From DASQBT01 sp049578545 (GTDB lineage Bacteria; Pseudomonadota; Gammaproteobacteria; Burkholderiales; Thiobacillaceae): a stretch of DNA of 64,000 nt. The position numbers and the translations under genes are program-made. Location: positions 56,053 to 120,052 of the forward strand of contig JBAUMF010000008.1 in NCBI GenBank assembly GCA_049578545.1, in the 5' to 3' direction. The notes under the pieces were generated by a model that saw nothing but the letters and a program-made list of their open reading frames with translations, did no database searches and was not told the DNA's origin. Within the stretch, counting starts at the first letter, position 1. Every line of letters starts with the position of its first letter. Below, piece after piece: positions 60,632-64,000 of the stretch.

Positions 60632-61084
60632 ATGGCATCTCTGACCTCGCACGACGTGATGTCCGCGGAAAAACGCAGCGCCTTGATGAGCAGGATCCGT
60701 GGCAGGGACACCCATCCTGAAAAGGCGCTGAGGCGAGCTGTCTGGGCACTAGGCTTGCGCTATCGCCTTCAGTACAGGATTGGTCGTGCCAGACCGGATT
60801 TGGTTCTTGTGAAGGCGCGTATCGCAGTATTCGTTGATGGCTGCTTCTGGCACCACTGTCCATTGCACGGAGTGATGCCAAAGGGTAATCATGCGTTCTG
60901 GAAAGCCAAGCTTATGGGAAACGTCCAGCGCGACATCGAGACGACCCAGGCACTTGTCTCGGCGGGATGGGCCGTACTGCGTCTCTGGGAACATGAAGTG
61001 GACGAGTCCGCCAAGACATGTGCAAGCAGGATCAGAAAGCTAGTGGTCCGGCGGATATCACGTTGTGGGGGCAAACATCAATGA
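60632..61084 (+). CDS. vsr: Very short patch repair endonuclease
   Basis: A 150-residue endonuclease that nicks beside T:G mismatches arising from deaminated 5-methylcytosine. MSAEKRSALMSRIRGRDTHP is the classical N-terminus, RARPDLVL holds the catalytic Asp 56, and VDGCFWHHCPLHG carries the Zn and active-site histidines. FWKAKLMGNVQRDIETTQAL and VLRLWEHEV complete the family. It normally partners a C5 methyltransferase, here encoded 1.2 kb away. Its end overlaps the next gene (ATGA). Confidence 0.94.
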   Translation: MASLTSHDVMSAEKRSALMSRIRGRDTHPEKALRRAVWALGLRYRLQYRIGRARPDLVLVKARIAVFVDGCFWHHCPLHGVMPKGNHAFWKAKLMGNVQRDIETTQALVSAGWAVLRLWEHEVDESAKTCASRIRKLVVRRISRCGGKHQ

Positions 61085-62256
61085 CCATCCATACCGGAGA
61101 TGAGCTCGAAACGATCGATCTTATCCTCGACGCCGTCTACCGGGGCTATAAGACCGACAAGGGCGGCTTGGCCGATCCGTTGGCTAAGCTTCTTGGTGTC
61201 AGCCGCCAGGGTGGCTTTCGCTATCGCGGAAGTCGTGACCACCCCACCCTTCTGGTGCTGACATCCAATCTGGCAGAACCAGATTGGCCGGACGAACTGG
61301 ACCCGACAACGGGGCGATTTGTTTATTACGGCGACAACCGACACCCTGGCCGCCAGTTGCATGAAACGCCGCGGTTCGGTAATCAGCTGCTAAAGAACCT
61401 CTTCGATCTCGCGCACAAGGGGCAAAGGACGGAGGTGCCGCCAATACTTATCTTTACGTCTGAAATTCCTGCGCGCTCGTTCCGTTTTCGGGGTCTGGCT
61501 GTTCCAGGACACCCCGCAATGCCGGCAACACAGGATCTGGTGGCGATCTGGAAGACGGCCGGCATGGAACGGTTCCAGAACTATCGGGCCACATTCACCA
61601 TTCTGGACGAAGCCGTCATCAGTCGTGACTGGGTCCACGCGAGGGCCTCGGGAACGCTAAACGGCAAGAACGAGCCTTCCACTTGGCGCAAGTGGCTGGT
61701 CAGTGGTGTAGCGAAGCCGTTGGACGCGCCTCGTGTCCAGCCAATGCGCACCAAGGCGGAGCAACTGCCCACAATCGATTCAGACTGGGAACTCATCAGG
61801 ATGATAAAGGAACGGTACAAGGGCAATCCGTTCGGATTCGAGGCTTGCGCTGGTGCCGTTACACGGTTCTTGCTGGGGAACGTGACACGATTGGACCTGA
61901 CACGCCCATGGCGCGACGGTGGCCGCGACGGCACCGGAACCCTTCTCATCGGGCATGGGCCGGCTTCCATCGAGGTCGCGTTTGCACTGGAGGCAAAATG
62001 CTACGAACCTAATAGCTCAGTCGGCGTACGTGAAGTCTCCCGATTAATCAGTCGCATCAAGCATCGGGAATTCGGAGTCCTTGTAACAACGTCCTTTATC
62101 GATCGGCAGGCGTACCGGGAAGTGGTCGATGACGGCCACCCGGTAATTTTCGTCACTGCCATCGACATAGCCAGGTTATTGCGTGAGGTTGGATTTAACA
62201 CAGAATTGTCAGTCAAAGAATGGCTCGACGGTCTTTCGATCCTAAACGCAGACTAG
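61081..62256 (+). CDS. AspBHI-like restriction endonuclease with Mrr-type catalytic domain
   Basis: A 391-residue protein. The N-terminal part (about 10-220) has GGFRYRGS, RFVYYGDNRHPGRQLHETP and ERFQNYRATFTILD, resembling the AspBHI N-terminal DNA/base-recognition domain. The C-terminal Mrr-like PD-(D/E)XK domain has GGRDGTG (Asp 283), FALEAKCYE (Glu 304, Lys 306) and REVSRLISRIKHREFGVLVT. AspBHI itself cuts near 5-methylcytosine; whether this protein is modification-dependent is unknown. It is coupled to vsr by ATGA overlap (start at 61081), convergent with the methyltransferase. Confidence 0.82.
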   Translation: MTIHTGDELETIDLILDAVYRGYKTDKGGLADPLAKLLGVSRQGGFRYRGSRDHPTLLVLTSNLAEPDWPDELDPTTGRFVYYGDNRHPGRQLHETPRFGNQLLKNLFDLAHKGQRTEVPPILIFTSEIPARSFRFRGLAVPGHPAMPATQDLVAIWKTAGMERFQNYRATFTILDEAVISRDWVHARASGTLNGKNEPSTWRKWLVSGVAKPLDAPRVQPMRTKAEQLPTIDSDWELIRMIKERYKGNPFGFEACAGAVTRFLLGNVTRLDLTRPWRDGGRDGTGTLLIGHGPASIEVAFALEAKCYEPNSSVGVREVSRLISRIKHREFGVLVTTSFIDRQAYREVVDDGHPVIFVTAIDIARLLREVGFNTELSVKEWLDGLSILNAD

Positions 62257-62266
62257 GGTAGGTCGA

Positions 62267-62285
62267 TTGCCTGTGAAATAGGCAA
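62267..62285. terminator. Hairpin between convergent endonuclease and methyltransferase genes
   Basis: TTGCCT (62267-62272), a 7-base loop and AGGCAA (62280-62285). It lies in the 44-bp gap between two gene ends, so it may end transcription in both directions; no strong T-tract is present. Confidence 0.45.
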
Positions 62286-62300
62286 GTCTTACAACTTCTC

Positions 62301-63290
62301 CTATCCGTGGACTCCCGGACTCGATGGCCGCCGCTGTGCTGTGCCGATCCATCGGAAGATCGACGTCATGACGTCCGAACAGACCCCGTTGCCGCACAGC
62401 TTCACCTTCTCGCGCCTGCTGCCGTATGGAAGCTTATGCTCTCGACCTCCGCCCATGGCCTTCGACAGTTCCCTGGGCTGAAGCATGCGTAAATGGGGGG
62501 TATTCCCCTTCCAGGTGACGAGCCCAAACCGGTCAATCGTAGTTACCGTTCGCAGGGGCACATCCAGCGATTGCCAGCCGCCAGCGTAGTCCGAGCCGTA
62601 ATAGACAATGATGAAAGGCACCTTGCGCCCAAGGGTGGCCATGGCTCTTTCCGCACGTTCAAGCGTCGCCTTGGCCCGCCCAGGCCTGTAAAGCTCGGCC
62701 GTTGGATAGTCAGAATTCCAGTCCACGATGTCCCTGGCAATTGAGCTTCTCTTTTTCCGGAACGCAAGCAATTGCTCCCTGTTGACCGAAGTTCCTTCCC
62801 GGTCACAGATCAGGAACAGCCGCTTTCTTGCCTGCGCGGCGCCAAAATCGGAGGCATTCAGGTGGAGGTCACTGACGACATATCCAAGAGTCTCGATGGA
62901 TCTGACAAGTTCGTTGTGACGATCCCATTTCTTCATCCTGTTTACATTCTCGACAATCACCCAGCGCGGTTGCATCGATTTGACCCAGGGAACAATCCCC
63001 ATGGCAGTCTCGCGGCTGCTTTCAAGGCCCGGCTTCGCCCCACGCGCAATCGAATGTGATGTGCATTCTGGGGAGGTCAAAAGGACATCTGGACGAAAGA
63101 CCTCGCCGAGTTTCCAGATATCCACATTTTCAATGCACTCGGTGATGGTTTCCGCTTCGGGGAAATTGGCCTTGTAGGTTCTCGTTGCCAGATGCCAAGA
63201 ATCAAGTCCGAGCAGGGGAATTCCGCCCCCACGAACTGCTCCCCGGGCACCGAAGCCTCCACCACAAAACAAATCCACAAAAGTTGGCAT
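62301..63290 (-). CDS. DNA cytosine-5 methyltransferase
   Basis: A 329-residue methylase. Motif I is VDLFCGGGFGARG (5-17). Motif IV is LLTSPECTSHS, with the catalytic Cys 76 in a PEC rather than the classical PC context. Motif VI is VIVENVNR, motif VIII AQARKRLFLI, and motif X GNGVCSDVM. The short target-recognition region lies between VIII and X, so the specificity is probably a short site. It would protect host DNA from the adjacent endonuclease and create the 5-methylcytosines that Vsr repairs. No ribosome site is obvious at 63290. Confidence 0.92.
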   Translation of the reverse strand: MPTFVDLFCGGGFGARGAVRGGGIPLLGLDSWHLATRTYKANFPEAETITECIENVDIWKLGEVFRPDVLLTSPECTSHSIARGAKPGLESSRETAMGIVPWVKSMQPRWVIVENVNRMKKWDRHNELVRSIETLGYVVSDLHLNASDFGAAQARKRLFLICDREGTSVNREQLLAFRKKRSSIARDIVDWNSDYPTAELYRPGRAKATLERAERAMATLGRKVPFIIVYYGSDYAGGWQSLDVPLRTVTTIDRFGLVTWKGNTPHLRMLQPRELSKAMGGGREHKLPYGSRREKVKLCGNGVCSDVMTSIFRWIGTAQRRPSSPGVHG

Positions 63291-63810
63291 TGATTGGTCC
63301 GATTGTCAGGCACTAGAGGCAGTTGCGCTTGGCGAGCAAGCTTTCAAATTCGATTCCAATTGCACAAGATGATCAATTGTCCTGCCATGAAAAGGCGATA
63401 AGACCACGTTCAAACCGAGTGGAGCTGATACCCGGATCTGTGACCGAGGCGGACTGACCTGCCCCGTCGTTGGCGCCTCGGTGTGCTGCGCTTGGTAATA
63501 CGCGGATTTGGGTGTTTTCACACAAGCCCCGCCTAAAGCTACACTACGCGATCAACGCGCAAGAAATTTCAATATCGGTGTCCATTCTACTAGCTGCGCT
63601 CTGCGAGCACTACCTGTCGCCCCACACCAACTTCGCACCCCCCTCTCACTGCCCCGGGGTTGATAGGCGCCAACCCCCAAGACAGTCCAAGTGGATCAGG
63701 GCCGCCCGAGCTTGCTTACCACCTCTTCCGCGTTGGCCGAGGTGCCGCCTACCAAGAAGTTTTCCTTAGCGTCGCGTTCGCTAGTAGAAAGCTGTCGTTC
63801 GCCAAGAATT
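63291..63810. other. Stretch without a supported gene
   Basis: A minus-strand frame from a GTG at 63521 to 63306 could encode 71 residues just upstream of the methyltransferase, where controller genes often sit, but it has no helix-turn-helix or other motif. The remaining sequence shows nothing recognisable. Confidence 0.4.
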
Positions 63811-64000
63811 AGGGCGTGTTAACACTAATTGACGCGATGTGGATTGCTATGAAATACTTTGGGCATGGAACTGACACAAGCCCAGTACGAAGAAATCGCA
63901 CACTGCCTGCCCAGACAACGCGGCAATGTCAGCCTGCCCAATTTGAGTGTCTTGAACGCCATCCTGTATGTGGCCGAGCATGGCTGCAAATGGCGCGGCC
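63811..64000 (+). mobile_element. Insertion sequence, IS5-type, left end (partial)
   Basis: The transposase gene begins at 63865 and runs off the window. AGGGCGTGTTAACACTAA at 63811-63828 looks like the terminal repeat start, about 54 bp before the gene. The other end is not visible, so the target duplication cannot be checked. Confidence 0.6.
63865..64000 (+). CDS. IS5-family transposase, N-terminal fragment
   Basis: The first 45 residues begin MELTQAQYEEIAHCLPRQRG and continue with SVLNAILYVAEHGCKWRG. The pattern of a short helical N-terminus followed by a hydrophobic NAILY helix and a CKWR motif is typical of the DUF4096-like domain at the start of IS5-family transposases. The catalytic DDE part lies beyond the window. 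The open frame has no stop before position 64000. Confidence 0.75.
   Translation, partial: MELTQAQYEEIAHCLPRQRGNVSLPNLSVLNAILYVAEHGCKWRG

Noticed and set aside
63306..63521. 71-residue minus-strand ORF upstream of the methyltransferase, considered as a controller protein
   Set aside because: GTG start without a ribosome site, no helix-turn-helix, composition not typical of controllers.
32966..64000. Second copy of the tRNA-Leu 3' end as right attachment site
   Set aside because: Scanning by eye found no match to the terminal bases of the tRNA (TTCGAGTCTCGCCGTCGGC); the boundary is probably outside the window.

Overview
The window reads as a betaproteobacterial chromosome, probably Nitrosomonadales-like. 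The evidence is core gene order and protein resemblance (hemH-hrcA//nadK-recN, fur//bamE-dapB, carAB-greA, yhbY//rlmE-ftsH-folP-glmM, pstSCABS, tpiA-secG-tRNA-Leu). The genus cannot be named from sequence reading alone. The c-type haem proteins near 2.5-3.8 kb fit a respiratory, possibly chemolithotrophic lifestyle.

Layout. (1) 1-32.9 kb is mostly core. It holds the thyA tail, a UMF1-type transporter and folA; two haem-binding periplasmic proteins; a small secreted protein with a second copy at 42.8 kb; and a patch at 4.4-8 kb with a decayed ferrochelatase fragment, a K+ channel, a PAP2 phosphatase and a DUF4337 protein. Housekeeping genes for haem, NAD, DNA repair, iron control, outer membrane assembly, lysine, pyrimidine and folate synthesis, ribosome biogenesis and cell wall precursors follow, then a Pho-box-preceded phosphate transport operon with two different PstS genes. 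(2) 32.88-32.97 kb is tRNA-Leu(GAG), the likely attachment site of an island. (3) 33.1-38.4 kb resembles a P4-type satellite: integrase, AlpA-like regulator, primase-helicase, an iteron-like inverted repeat, and a zinc-finger protein behind a strong operator-like inverted repeat. (4) 38.5-53 kb is mixed accessory DNA: an ADP-ribosylglycohydrolase, a CadC-like regulator behind 22-bp tandem repeats, a HEPN-like/membrane gene pair, an XRE regulator with a PD-(D/E)XK nuclease, and an overlapping operon of a RarA-C-like protein, a tyrosine recombinase and a RadC/JAB protein. (5) 53.2-63.3 kb is a seven-gene anti-phage type cluster: AIPR, PD-(D/E)XK, Z1 ATPase and GHKL ATPase on one strand; Vsr and an AspBHI/Mrr-like endonuclease on the other; and a C5 cytosine methyltransferase. 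(6) An IS5-type insertion sequence begins at about 63.8 kb and runs off the end. No right attachment site was found, so the island probably extends past the window.

The most interesting element is the seven-gene methylation-linked cluster. Its gene neighbourhood resembles one discussed in comparative genomics of MutL/MORC-like ATPases, but to my knowledge its mechanism is not worked out. Next are the satellite-like replication module, the recombinase-RadC operon, the HEPN-like pair, the 22-bp tandem repeats, a MITE-like element that fills the nadK-recN gap, and a BamE protein fused to an NTF2-like domain.
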